64,000 bases of DNA from Lineus longissimus (lineage: Eukaryota; Nemertea; Pilidiophora; Heteronemertea; Lineidae). Location: assembly GCF_910592395.1 (NCBI RefSeq), contig NC_088319.1, positions 11,966,001 to 12,030,000 of the forward strand, read 5' to 3'. The notes below the pieces were generated by a model. It was given only the letters and a program-made list of their open reading frames with translations, did not search any database and was not told the origin of the DNA. Shown in pieces: positions 12,651-24,586 of this stretch (its first letter is position 1; each line of letters opens with the position of its first letter). Both the position numbers and the translations under genes were made by a program.

Positions 12651-13699
12651 GGGCAAAATACGTTTAGACTGACGGACACCCAAAAACCGCATTCGGATTC
12701 GATCGGTCCGCCCCGATTCCTAACCGACTGTGGTCTCTATCTCATGTACCCGCTTACACGTCCAACCACGATGGGGTCCAATCGAGTGTGTGCGTTTTTC
12801 TTAGTTCCTGCGACAATCCTTTAGATGTCGCGAATTTCAACCCTGATCAAGGCCCTACCTCGGGAAGCTCTTGTGATCATAGGAACGATCATCTCCGGTG
12901 GCGTTCAGTTTTAAAGCGATGTCGCTGCAAACAATATTCTTATGGTAGCTGGAATCCAGCTTCTTTTGTATATACTGACATACTGTAGCCGTTGATTTAG
13001 TGCCGTTTTTTCTGAAACCATGTTTTTTAGAATAAATGGTAAATAGACATGAATGATAAATGATCTTCATGACATAATTCACTATAATGAGAATTATATA
13101 TTTTGGCTTAAAAAATGGGAACTCGTTATTACATCTTCCTATTCTGACAACACAACCCGAACAACAATCTCCACAACTTAGGCAATTATAGTAGAAATAA
13201 GCGCAAATTGTGCCATTAATTTGACATACATGTAGAACTCCAAAACAACTGATTTATCTATTGTTCAGGACAGCTTTATCATTATAAACCTATTACGTTG
13301 TATCAAGATATCTTCTAGAAATACCAACCAGCAAAGTATTTCAAAAGCATTTAAAAACTAAATTATTCGATTTTTAATTTGAAGTGTTGATACAGAACTT
13401 GAGGTATTGATTGTCTCACCCAAACCGCTACGCCTCGGTTGGGTATTAATAAACAGAGAAACAGAGAAACGAAGAAATCGAGAACAAACGATAATTATTA
13501 TTACAGCTTAGATACAAGCTTTTTTGTGTTTCCATTGAGAACCAAAGAAAAAATTCTCAACTGGTTCTCTGTTTCCGCAAAATTCCATATAGGTACAATA
13601 ATCAAAGAACTGTATACGTAATAACATGGCATGTAACAGCAAATACCCGCGCTCCACACGGAGCTGCGAAGAACTATTGGCCGTACAATTACTAGTCAA

Positions 13700-13819
13700 T
13701 GGGCGATATGAATAAAGACTAGCAAATGCTTTTATCCAAGATTCTATGTACATTTACACAAGGCCTTTCTGTTGAAAACTGAAGTAAGAGCATTTGCTAG
13801 TCTTTATTCATATCACCCA
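13700..13819. mobile_element. MITE family C copy (TIR TGGGYGATATGAATAAAGAC)
   Basis: 120-bp near-palindrome. The left end TGGGCGATATGAATAAAGAC, continuing CTAGCAAATGC, is repeated in inverse orientation at the right end, closing with CATATCACCCA. A second copy is at 50601-50720. Confidence 0.75.
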
Positions 13820-14814
13820 ATGTGTCATGGCCTGTGGTAGTGTGGTAGAATTGAAAATTGCAGTATTTCTTTGAAGACAGCGTTCGGAGTTACGTTTTTT
13901 TCCAATCGTTATCCGTGGCTGTTGTTGATGTCTACTTTGACGAAGATGTTAGGAATACTCTGGGTCGGGAAAAGGCAAACTGTACTCGGGTGAAAGACAA
14001 GGGATAAACTCATGGATTCAATCATATGACAGATGAAATCAACATACGACATGACCATGAAAGTCATGTACCTTTTGCTTTACTTCACAAATGTACCGAC
14101 TGTTAGGCAAGGGTTTGTTTACAAAGGGAGTTTGTCATGGTTTTTTTACAATGTTTACCTCGTGTTTTTTCACTCCAGGTTGCCAGTGGGATCAATTAAT
14201 CTAGGTCAACTAACTGATAATTCGGCTAGAGGCAACAGAATTGGTCCGCAGTGATGTGAAAAGTGCGCAAAATTCTCGTTGAACAACAAACGGGCAGGCC
14301 GCAACCGGAAGGTAGGCCTAGAACAGCATTTACACAGAGCCATCTTGAACCTCAAAGTATTAACATTGCTCATCTTTCAGAGAACGTGCGTAATACCGGA
14401 CTGTTCGAGTTCCATTCCCTATTTCGAAAGCAGGTTGTTTCACACAACAGAACTATCCGGCAATTGACCCAGTTTTGCTGTCAAGTTCATGTTATCACAA
14501 TATCATTGGATGATCGATATTGATACACTGAATAATGGGGTCATCTGAAGGCATAAAATGGGATTCCCCTGTAATGTATATTTAGAATGAAACTGACGTC
14601 ATTTTGAAATAGCGATAAAAGGCAGTACCAAATTTGAAGTTTACATTACTCATGCGTTTGCTGACTAACTCAAGACGTATTCATTGTGGAGATTACATGT
14701 AGAATATTAACGTGCTATAGAACAATTTGTCAGATAATTTAGGATCTTTCGTGGCTCAACACAAGATTTTTTGAACTCTCGCTTTTTGGCTGCTTAAACG
14801 AACTCTTTTCTAAG

Positions 14815-17800
14815 ATGACACAGAGATTGGTCTTCTCAATATTGGTGCTATCGTCCATATCGTTTGTAAGTATAATTTTTACCATTTTAATTCTCGCCCA
14901 GGCAGTGGATCGTAATTATGGGGGAGGAGGGGGGCAGTAGGTCCTTTTTCGGTAAGGTCTACCTTACTTTCCTCCTCATTTGGCGGCCACATCATAAAAG
15001 TGGATGGTTGGGAGGTTATTTTTAGAGCTTTGTTGTTATTTGCTATTCGTTGGCTGAAAGACTATCACTGATGCCTAGCGTGGGTCAGCCACAGCTTATA
15101 AGTGACAACAAACGCAACGACCCCACGGTCTATGAGCGTAATAGAACCTCGGATATGGAAAGAAATCGCCAACATTGGAATCTACCTTTATGTGGTCAAT
15201 GATAATTATTGTTATTCAGCGACTGTATAAATTGAGCACGGCCCCATTATCTCTCAAATAAAATCGTGTCTCCTTCAGAGATAGCAACTTCGAGAGATTT
15301 AACACCTTGGCAATATGAAAGCAATGTTTAGCAACATTGAAAGAGTCATGCGAGAAATTATCACGACATGTATCATAGCCAAATGACCGTCTCGAGATTT
15401 CATAATATTGTTTTTTCACTTGACCTCCCCTCGTGATAACAATCATACTATTATTAGCAATTAGTATACAACTCGATATTAGGAGTGCATGAAGTCATTA
15501 CATTGTATAAGTTCTTGGTAGGCCTAAGTTTTTCTCGTCGCCCATTGGCTACAAAATTGATGGAGCTGATATTTTTATTCTTACTTCCTATTTATCTTGC
15601 AATAATGTAAACACGTCATTATTTTGTTTAGATTTGATACTTTATGAAGAGCGTTATCGGTCTTATTACAGCAACTTAATTTCTTTCGCTGCATCAAAGT
15701 CTCTGCGGGGTTCCCAAAAATGATATTAGATGAATTATTTATACATTGAAAACAACAAAGAAAATATTGCTTGTATGTAAGTCTGACCAGTCAAGATTTT
15801 TTTTAAATATGGTCACCCATAAACGCCAAAAAGAAATGCAGTTATACACGATGCCTCGCTGAATCATTGTTTATATAGTATTTCCACGTCTGTTCTACAC
15901 AATGGCATTGTTGAGGTGAGGTAGGCCTGCTTCACCAACACTGCACCAACACCAAAACTTGACACTTTCCAAACCCCGAGACTTGACCTGACCTATTGTT
16001 AAATTATATTTATAGTCAGTATGCAATTTCACAACTGGAAATTTTCAAATTTTGATTACAAAATTCATTTTTTTACAAACGGATTAGGTCGGCCTTTGAT
16101 GATTAGTTGAAGAACACTGAATAACAAAACCCTAGATATAAACGTATTCTTGAAAATAACCGTCTATGCTTGGTCAGCATCCTGGATTATAATTGGCTTT
16201 ATCCATGTACCTAGAATCATACGTTACAGTAACTTAGCGAGAAAGGGGAAATTACTATACGACTCTGACATTCGTTATACCAGGATGTCATCAATGTATC
16301 ACAATGGCCAATGACCGATTTCGAAATAGGTAAGCCAATTTGGAATTAAAAGAAGTTTGTTTTGGTTTTGAAATCGGGCTAAGCCTTACTTTCAGGTTTT
16401 AATTTTTTATCGATTCCGATCAAGAGTTTCAAGACTTGAGAACACCTTCAGTTTCGACTCGCGTAAACTTTCAGTTCCAGATTTGGCAACAAAGAATGGC
16501 CTCGATTATAAGTACAAATCAATCATCAGTCAATGCACTCTGGGAAAGGCCAGTCAGAAATTCTCCACACTCAACCATACGACGTACATTTGCTATCTTA
16601 GTCGATGATCAAAACTTCAATTAAGGGTTGACCGTAGGAACTACCATTTTGGCGAGAACTTGAAATCCTATAGAAATCAGAGCACCTCCAAAGCGAATGT
16701 CCATTTAAAAAATGGGAGGCTCTTCTCTGGAAAACAAAGAACTGACTCCTACCCTTGAAATTGGCACTCATTTTCTTTTGAAAGAGTTTTAATTACTTTA
16801 GAGTTTCAAATTCAGGCCAAAATGGTGGGGCCAATGGTCAACCCTTAACCACAGATTTTAAAGAATTTCTATTACAACGAAGAATACGCACACCATATCA
16901 CTCATTCAGGTCACGGATGTACATCCGTGTTCCGGTATATGCATGTTAATATCATGAACATGTGCTGAACGTCGATACACTATAAACATCATCAAAAAAT
17001 GTAATTTTCAATATTGGCAACTTTAGTCTCATTGCGTTCAACCTTTCTTATACTTGCAGGCTTTTGCCACGACAGAGCCAAACAAGCCAGCAGACACCAC
17101 GGAAGATCTCCTCAGCCAATTCGAATTCGACAGAAGACTGGACGAAGAATATGCTGGGCAGACGTACCCCCAGAGGGGCGATGTCGTGGTCGCACCGGAC
17201 CTTTACGAACTTGGGCCGCAGAAGTTTGATTTCGAAACGACAATTGCCGATCTAGAAAACTCTAATTCCGAACAACACCCGACATTTTCCGAACGGGTTC
17301 CACTTGATACGGAGCCTGCTGAGGTTCGGACGTTTGCCGATAGGGTTTCGACTGGTACTGAACCAATTGCTAAGGTTTCTCAGTCGACTGTTGCATCAAA
17401 GGTCAAGGCCTCCGATTCTCTGCCGAAGAATCATGAAACTGGTACGAATGACGAACCTGCGCGAGCTGTACATACCGAATCAAAACTTAAGCCAAGCCCT
17501 GACGAGGACACCTATCACTTGTACAAGAAAATAAAAACAATATTGCGGCAACCTGACATTGACAGTCGGCTACATAATGATACATCGACGTCCGGAGACA
17601 ATTTTGTCCCTACAATTGCGTCATTCCCTGGCAGAAACCCAAGCGAAGATGACGCCGGAAATGACATCATCATGACTGCTGTCTTGCCCGCCGCGATCGT
17701 CCTTGTCGCATGCCTCGTTATCGCATCACTTGCACTTATCTTGTACTGCACATTCCGAAAGCCGGCGAAGACCATTGGCGGAGAGCGAAGTGGAGCTGGT

Positions 17801-18250
17801 CGTGTTCAGCTAACTGGTGTCCACAACCGCTGGGAAGCTTTCGAAGATGCCCGTTCAAAGGGCCAGCCCCCAAACCAACGCTTCTGCTCAAAGGGTAACT
17901 TTTACGCGCCTAACATCGTCGATCAGATGCCAGAGAATTTGCTCAATGACAAGACTGTATACGTTGATTCAAAGTCGGACAAGCTCGTTGTACGAAGTGA
18001 CGCTAGTTGTCACTCTCTCTCACCTATGATTCTCCAGAATGTGGAGCATGATGATTTTTACTCGAAACTTCTGGACAACGAAGCAGCACTGAAGACTCCA
18101 GCAGGACTTGGCGAGGACGCTGATAGTAAGAGTTTGTATTCCGACTCCAAACTTAGGTTTGTCACAGTACCATTGGAAGACGATGATACAGCGCCAACGC
18201 CGACAGGTGGCAAGAGGGTCGGTCACGTGACGCATGTATGCCATATTTGA
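14815..18250 (+). CDS. Type I single-pass membrane protein, unrecognised family (413 aa)
   Basis: Exon 1 (14815-14865) encodes 17 residues of signal peptide and ends at a GTAAGT donor in phase 0. Exon 2 starts at 17060 after TATACTTGCAG, also phase 0, and runs to TGA at 18248-18250. Signal cleavage is expected after SFAFA, before TTEPNK. The ectodomain (about 22-218) is acidic, rich in Thr/Ser/Pro, low in cysteine and contains loose repeats around TEPAEVRTFADRV and TEPIAKVSQ. One membrane helix spans about residues 220-248 (AVLPAAIVLVACLVIASLAL), followed by CTFRK and a ~165-residue cytoplasmic tail with Tyr and Ser clusters (TVYVDSKSD, DDFYSKLLD, KSLYSDSKL). No globular domain is recognised. 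It resembles mucin-like surface proteins only in composition. Small extra exons in the 2.2-kb intron are not excluded. Confidence 0.82.
16621..16848. mobile_element. MITE family A copy (TIR TTAAGGGTTGACC), in the membrane-protein intron
   Basis: Full-length copy, about 228 bp, bounded by TTAAGGGTTGACC and GGTCAACCCTTAA. Inside these, the arms continue as CCATTTTGGCGAGAACTTGAA and its inverse. The TTAA at each end may be target site or element. Related copies are at 24811, 31841, 35171, 35484, 36360 and 55601. Confidence 0.85.
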
Positions 18251-18460
18251 ACTTTAAGTCTTAGCTTCAGTGAAGATACGTGTTATTTTTCAAAGAATAG
18301 TGTAAGAACTTTACGCTGTGGTATTTTCAGCTCATAATTTCTCCAAGAAATACCACACGCACATGAAGATCAAACTTCAACCCAACTGTCGCGACAACAC
18401 TCATGAAATAATCTCATAATACTATAATTTTGTGAGAGCTGTCAGTTCGGCTAGAATCTT

Positions 18461-18760
18461 GAATGAATGAATGACATTTACATTTATATACCGCAAAATC
18501 CAAATTTTGCTCTACTGCGGTGTTTCAAAATATCGTCTGAACAGATGGGTTTTAGCCCGCACCTGAAAATAGCAACATTAGCCTTTTTAATCTCAATGCT
18601 GAGCTCATTCCAAAGTCTGGCCGCCTGTACAAGGAAGCTCCTGCCACCGTACGTCTCCAGGCAATACCTGGGGATCCTCAGGAGACATTTGTCTTCGGAC
18701 CTCAGGGATCGCCCGGAGTCACAGGATGGGAGGAGCTCGGATATGTGAGCAGGGGCAGGT
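18461..18760 (-). mobile_element. LINE ORF2 C-terminus and 3' end (CR1/L2-like), broken
   Basis: On the minus strand the conserved LINE C-terminal region is readable: SLRSEDKCLLRIPRY, TYGGRSF, AARLWNEL. It continues as LKTHLFRRYFETPQ and a stop only if one base is added, so a frameshift interrupts it. A short 3' UTR ends in ATTCATTCATTC microsatellite at 18461, a typical 3' terminus. The 5' part is missing, as expected for a 5'-truncated, dead insertion. Confidence 0.8.
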
Positions 18761-20880
18761 CCGTTTCATCTTCATGTACCTATGGAAACACCCACGAAAT
18801 GATGAGACTCCGTAGCATAGAGCATGGATCGCGGTATCATAGTTTTAATTAAGTTACTAAAAAGTTGTAATGAATTTTGGTCTCCATCAAAAGACATTCT
18901 CATGGACTCATTATTTTATAAAGCGCGAGTGTATTCGCTCTTAAAGCCTTTGTAACGTCATAGGGGGTTTTAGAGAAATAAAAACAAGGTCAATTCATTC
19001 TATGACAGCCATGTAACCACACATCTTGCTCGTCTTACACTGAAATGATTTGTTTATATATTTGCAACAAAAAGGAATTAATGACTAGTGTGCCGTTCGT
19101 TCCTTTCCTTTTGATTTCGTATTTCGTATTTCGTTTGCTTGTTACATATCGCATTATTATGAACATATACGTTCATAGATAGCACTGCCATTCAAGTACA
19201 GTATATATTTCATTCAATGCAAGTATTTCACACTCACTTAAAAATGATAGGTCCCACGATGAACTCAAACATTATTCTTGATATTAAGTAAATGTCATTA
19301 GAAAATATTTCTAATAACTCGTTACCACTGGATCGCAGGGACGAAATTACATATGAGCACATAATGTCGCTGCGACATGAAAAATTTCAAATCATGAAAT
19401 CACATTTTACGCTGCACAACTATGCCACTGACGTAGGCAAAGATGGGGCCTACAATTTTTACAACAAAGTGCACCCTGTTCTAGCTTTAAATGACCATTG
19501 CAAGCTGTCGGCTGTCACCTTCAATTCCACACTGTCGCGCCAGTGAAATTTTCGCGCCAGGACTAGTGCCTACTAAAAAAACGAATAACGCATTTTACTG
19601 ATATCTAAGAGCTGAAACAAAATTAGAATAGCATCAAACACGTTCAAAAATAGTTTACTGGTGAACCAGAAGAAGAATAAATTGCAGTAAAAAGCCGTCC
19701 ATTTCTTTAACATTTGTCATGCTCGTCACCAGTATTAGTTTAGTATGCCATAAAATGTAAGCTTACCAGTCATTTTGTTCATTGTTAATAAATACAGCTT
19801 ATTTTGATACCAGTTGTTGCTTGATGTGTTCCTCACTAGCGGTCGCTCGATACTATGCCAAGCAACTGAGAGGAACTATAGAAATGCTGCAAGTATTTTT
19901 ACAGCCCGAAGGAATCCATAAAAATGAAATCCGACATATCTTATTTGAAAACGTGGTGTTGCCAACCCGAGAATAACAAGGGGCATTCCTCACCCACCCA
20001 ACCACAACACACGACCACAACCCCAGTACTGATTTCGCGGGAATTATGTACTATAGCCCTGTCCGTGACCATGCGAGCAACATTTACCAGTTCATAAGTT
20101 TAAAGAAGAAAAAAATTACATGAATTAAGACTTTCGCCCGCCCCAAAATGTTCCTTTTGGGACGGAATATGTTGTTACAGTTGCTTTGAAGACGAACTAT
20201 TTATTGGTTATCTTTCTCTCGCTAGATGTCGATACTATGACACCACAGAACAGGCATACTGACCCATTCATCAATCGATCTGCTCAATGAGCACATCAGA
20301 TTTTGGTGAATGTTAAACCAAGAAGCTTCAAGATGACCAACAGGACGTCCCGCAACTACGATCGTCCTTCTGTTCCTAGCTCTGTATCCTAAGTCAAAGG
20401 AATCTGACAAATTTGACTTCATTGCGAGGTATTTCAACCTGAGAAGGACAAAAGACAAGCCCCTCCAATTGTATTCATTTTACACAATCAATATGCTATA
20501 CGAACATCTGTCGGGGCAGTAAGGTGTGCTTGGAGTCCATAATGTATTTCTCAACCCGTGATTTGGGGATTTTTTCTGAAAATAAAATTTGGAAAATATA
20601 TACTTAGCAACAGCAGCTTCCTTATATCGGTACCAGTTTCATTTCTATAATGTGGATGCTTGACCTCCCCCTGGTCCACTCACGATTGGAATTTCTGGGA
20701 GGGAAATTCGCCCGGGAAACACTTTAGTATTTCCATGAAATGCTAGACAGCGAGATCAATCTTGATGCATTCTAAAAGACCTGCCGACATTGCGTGGGTT
20801 TGAAATGGGGATTCCCGTTTCATCACGCACGCCTGGTAGAATGTTGTCTGGCATCGAGATGGTCTCAATGGAGAGTTTGC

Positions 20881-21086
20881 CAGTACACAAGCAAATCACT
20901 AGCGCGTGCATATATCACATTTGTATCAAAATAAATTGGTTTATTTCGCAGAGTGAAAAGTAGAATCAAAAGAGACGGTGATGGGCATAACGAGTTTGCC
21001 AAATATTATAGCATGGTTTCAATAGAGGACCGTGGGCACTGATCACATGACTGGTAGTGCATTTATTTTTGGTATATACTTTACAA
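20881..21086 (+). repeat. Local duplication, short copy
   Basis: Begins CAGTACACAA and ends GGTATATACTTTACAA. It is a direct, lightly diverged copy of 22562-22960 but lacks about 185 bp present there; the junction is after ATATTATA at 21010. Confidence 0.8.
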
Positions 21087-21167
21087 ATTGAATGAAGACA
21101 AACACATTGGGACCAAAACTAGTGTCAAGAGAGGCGTGCGCTAGGGAGGTTCCACTCTATCACTGTA
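21081..21167. mobile_element. MITE family B fragment (GGGACCAAAA..GAGGTTCCACT)
   Basis: Contains TTGGGACCAAAACTAGTGTC and GGGAGGTTCCACTCTATCACT, matching the right half of the family B element at 54654-54823. The left half is missing. Confidence 0.6.
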
Positions 21168-22561
21168 TAAGAGAAATAGTGTAATCATCTTGTTGCAGCA
21201 GCTCATGCAGGTACATAGTGGGGAAAGTCTTGGTGCTTCCGAGCAAAAGCAAAAAAAACGTTTTACATCTGAAAACATTGTACCGGGTTCCCATTGTTGA
21301 CTTCTTGTCAAAAATGACTTTATATCTGGTATAGTCACAGAGAGTAGGCGAGGTCCGCGCGGCGCGCCTACTGCAGACCGTTCGTCCTGGTCACAGGGCA
21401 TGATCAGGAAGCAACAAGTTTGGTCCCATAATTATACTCTTTCTGAGAAAGGGGAAGGATGCAATGAACAAAATCCACCGGCATGATTGTGTTATACACC
21501 CCTATGACGAAAAAAATCGCCGTAATCAGAAGCAAGTATAATAGACAGGTTTCGCAACCCTTACAAAGTTATTGCCATTAGTGTCATTAAGTCCTTTGCA
21601 TGTGCATTAACGCGACACGAAGCGGCTTCAATACTTCGTACAAGGAATCTGGGAATACCTGAAAAACCGTAGTCGATTAAATATAAGTAGATATATTACA
21701 TACTTCGTACTTCACCTGCCGGCCTTCATCCACCCCCCAAAAAAACAACAACAACAACAAACCTTTTGTGTGTTTTCTTTCATTTCATACCTGTTACGGG
21801 CCGCAACAAAAGGAGTACCTTTCAACCCACTTTGAAGGCCGTCCACCAAACATTTCGACGTTTCTATCGTGACTTCTTTCGGCGGCTCGTATAACAAATT
21901 AGCACCCCCCCCCCCCCCCCCCCCGAAACCGCCTATCATTCATCGGCATCGTGATCAGGAAGTTGAACAATGGGATCGGATAGGCGCTCACGTAGACGTT
22001 TCGGGGGCTTTGCGAACTCCCTAACAATTGTAAAACCTGAACATTATGGGTTGTCAGTGTTTCGATATACTCCGTAATCAAGAAACCTTCCTGATAAGGA
22101 CAGCCTTTGTCAGTCTCAAAGGGTGTCTTCAATCCTGTCAAACGAGATGTTCTACTATTCTACAATTGGCCACTATTCATGATAAACGCAAAAAAGATAA
22201 TAATTTGGTTTTTGCTATATATTATACAAGTATGATTCAGCAATGTTTACACAGTGCAGCCTGAATAAACTTCCCCGTTGCGGAATGAGAGGTGGCCCAC
22301 TAACCTCTTAAGTGAGCACACGACGAAATCGAAATGTTGCAGTGTTCACAAAGTACATGTACATATGATGTTATGTGTGCATCGTTTGGGGCTCTGGAGG
22401 GCGAACTACTGATCGGATTTCTTTAAATCCTAAATATAATAGTTTCACCCGAAAGGCCGTTTCGGAATAATAAGTTAAAAAATAATAAGTAAAAAAATTG
22501 GATAAACGTTCTCGTCGGCTTTGCGAAAACTCCCTTCTGTGAACAGTTTGTATACACACGC

Positions 22562-22960
22562 CAGTACACAATCAAATTACTGGCGCATGTATACATCACA
22601 TTTGTATCAAAATAAATTGGTTTATTACGCAGAGTGCAAATAGAATCCAAAGACCAATCGAGACGGTGATGGGCATAACGAGTTTGCCAAATATTATACA
22701 ACCTTTCCAGAAATGGGGCGCTGAGTGTCCGAAATAGTGATGTCATAAGGGGAAACTAGGCCTTATGGTGGAGGGACAAAGGAGATAGTCATGGTTGACC
22801 AACACACCTGAATGCCTGTAATGACGGACAAGGGGGAAAAAGTTAGTTCCAATGCAAGCCACCAATTTCGGGAAGCATGTATAGCATGGTTTCAATAGAG
22901 GACCGTGGGCACTGACTCACATGACTGGTAGTGCATTTATTTGTGGTATATACTTTACAA
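22562..22960 (+). repeat. Local duplication, long copy
   Basis: Direct duplicate of 20881-21086 carrying an extra segment at about 22699-22883. TATA microhomology at the junction suggests a deletion in the short copy or an insertion here. Confidence 0.8.
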
Positions 22961-23340
22961 CTTTTCGAAGAGGTCTGTGATCATGCGTAGGCCTATGACT
23001 TGCATGTAAGAGAAAAATGGCGAAATGGGCAAGCATTTGATGCTGAAGGCAATTTCAAACCCTAAGCTACCGTCTAAATTACCCAAACATAAATTTCATA
23101 GAGTAAAGTACTATTTGTTAAGAGTTGAAAAATATGTAATACTGATCACAAAAAAACTGATTATGACTCGACTACATACTCTCGCTTGCACAGAAGGAAA
23201 TCCTAACTCCATACCTGCTCATAAAGCAATCTGTTGGCCTAAATGTTCCTATCACATTTCATTATAATTCATCACCAAATCAAGCAGCGCGTATTTGGGG
23301 GAACCCCACTTTCATAATTGGGGGGTTCTGATTCATCAAT

Positions 23341-23725
23341 TTGCAAGGTGTAGATAAGTACCGTAATGCATGTACATGTGTGCAATTTTGCAAAGGAGAT
23401 GACGTCGAAGATGAATTTCATTTTTTAATTGTTTGCACACAGCACTCCGTCATTCGGGAAGCAATGTTTAAATATATTTCTACAGTTGATACAAGCTTTG
23501 TAAATCTACCCGACATCGACAAATTTAAATATCTCTTAACCTGTATTTCCACCCCTGCCTTTGTTCGCATTGCTGCTTATATTTATGATATGTACCCCTA
23601 TTAATTTGTATATACCTTTCACTGCTTTGTATCATTGCATGTCTTCTATTCATATATATCTGTAACAGCCCCATGGGCATTAACAAGATGAAATAAATTG
23701 AATTGAATAAATTGAATTGTATATC
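23341..23725 (+). mobile_element. LINE 3' end with C-terminal zinc-knuckle region
   Basis: The frame 23341-23604 contains QFCKGDDVEDEFHFLIVC, the C..C..VEDE.HFL..C pattern found at the C-terminus of many non-LTR retrotransposon ORF2 proteins, and ends TYR-poor at DMYPY. A 3' UTR follows and closes with a AATTGAATTGAATAAATTGAA-type tail near 23700. It is 5' truncated. Confidence 0.75.
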
Positions 23726-24586
23726 TATAGCCTTTTTAAAACTGACGGCTAGCTACACTGGTTGTGATGCGAACAAGTTCACACAACCTGTTGAAACTTA
23801 GGCGTTCTGGGCCTTTCTGTCTCTTCTAAAACAAACTCAATCTTTGTGTGAGTATTGAGTATTCTTTGAAATGACTCTACGGCCCGCTCTGGGAGAATAT
23901 TGTACTGTAAATTCCACTGGTAAAACTAATCGATATATTCCATCGCCGCAACAGCAGCACGATTTGGAGTTTCCCACTATTATTTCACAATAGGGAACGT
24001 TACTGTAGTAAATGTTGGATAGGGAGAGGTGTATTTCCATGTTGCAATATACCGTGCATGATACACTCCAGGTGCAGTGGACCGGCCTCGTCCCTCACCA
24101 TAAGGAGATTCAATTAGGATGACGCAATGGACTGACCCGGGAGTCTCGGGAAATGGAGAAAAAATATAAATATGATCAATTAAAGGCTTCTATCCTGTCA
24201 TTAGGCCTCTGTCCGTCAGATTACATTATTTTACATTTTACGTTGTTTATTTACCCAAAACTATTTCGGAAGAGTTACCAATCAGCGCCGCTCTTCGGTC
24301 TACAATGACGTCACGAGTGTCAACATCAAGTTTCAATATATAGCTAGAACAGATGGGCTTCCCCAGTCGGCGGATGATCACTGAAGTTTCACGAACGGGA
24401 AAGCCCAGCGCTTTAAAACCATGGCGTTCGAGTAGGGTCTCCAATCATATCGCAGATAAGTGTTGAGGGTGGTCGCCATCTAGCCGGTCGTTTCACTTCC
24501 AGAAACATTAACTGATCGAAACAAAAGGAGAACCAGGATATTTTATCTGACAAAGACCTAGGGCTGAGCGGATTTTTATCAAAATC

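Larger units (their letters stand above)
11446..14814. other. Intergenic stretch between GNAT gene and first membrane-protein gene
   Basis: No coding exon could be supported on either strand. It contains the 12025-12650 repeat pair with a (GAC)n run and a palindromic MITE at 13700-13819. Open frames here are short and lack motifs. Confidence 0.6.
18771..24586. other. Repeat-rich intergenic stretch, no gene supported
   Basis: Holds a locally duplicated segment (20881-21086 and 22562-22960), a fragment of MITE family B, a poly-C run near 21905, and a LINE 3' end at 23341-23725. A few minus-strand frames (for example 20222-20458 and 24247-24444) are open but carry no motif and no convincing exon partners. 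Confidence 0.6.

Noticed and set aside
20222-20458. 78-codon minus-strand ORF after a pyrimidine-rich CTTCTCAG
   Set aside because: The acceptor is plausible but there is no recognisable protein and no upstream exon.
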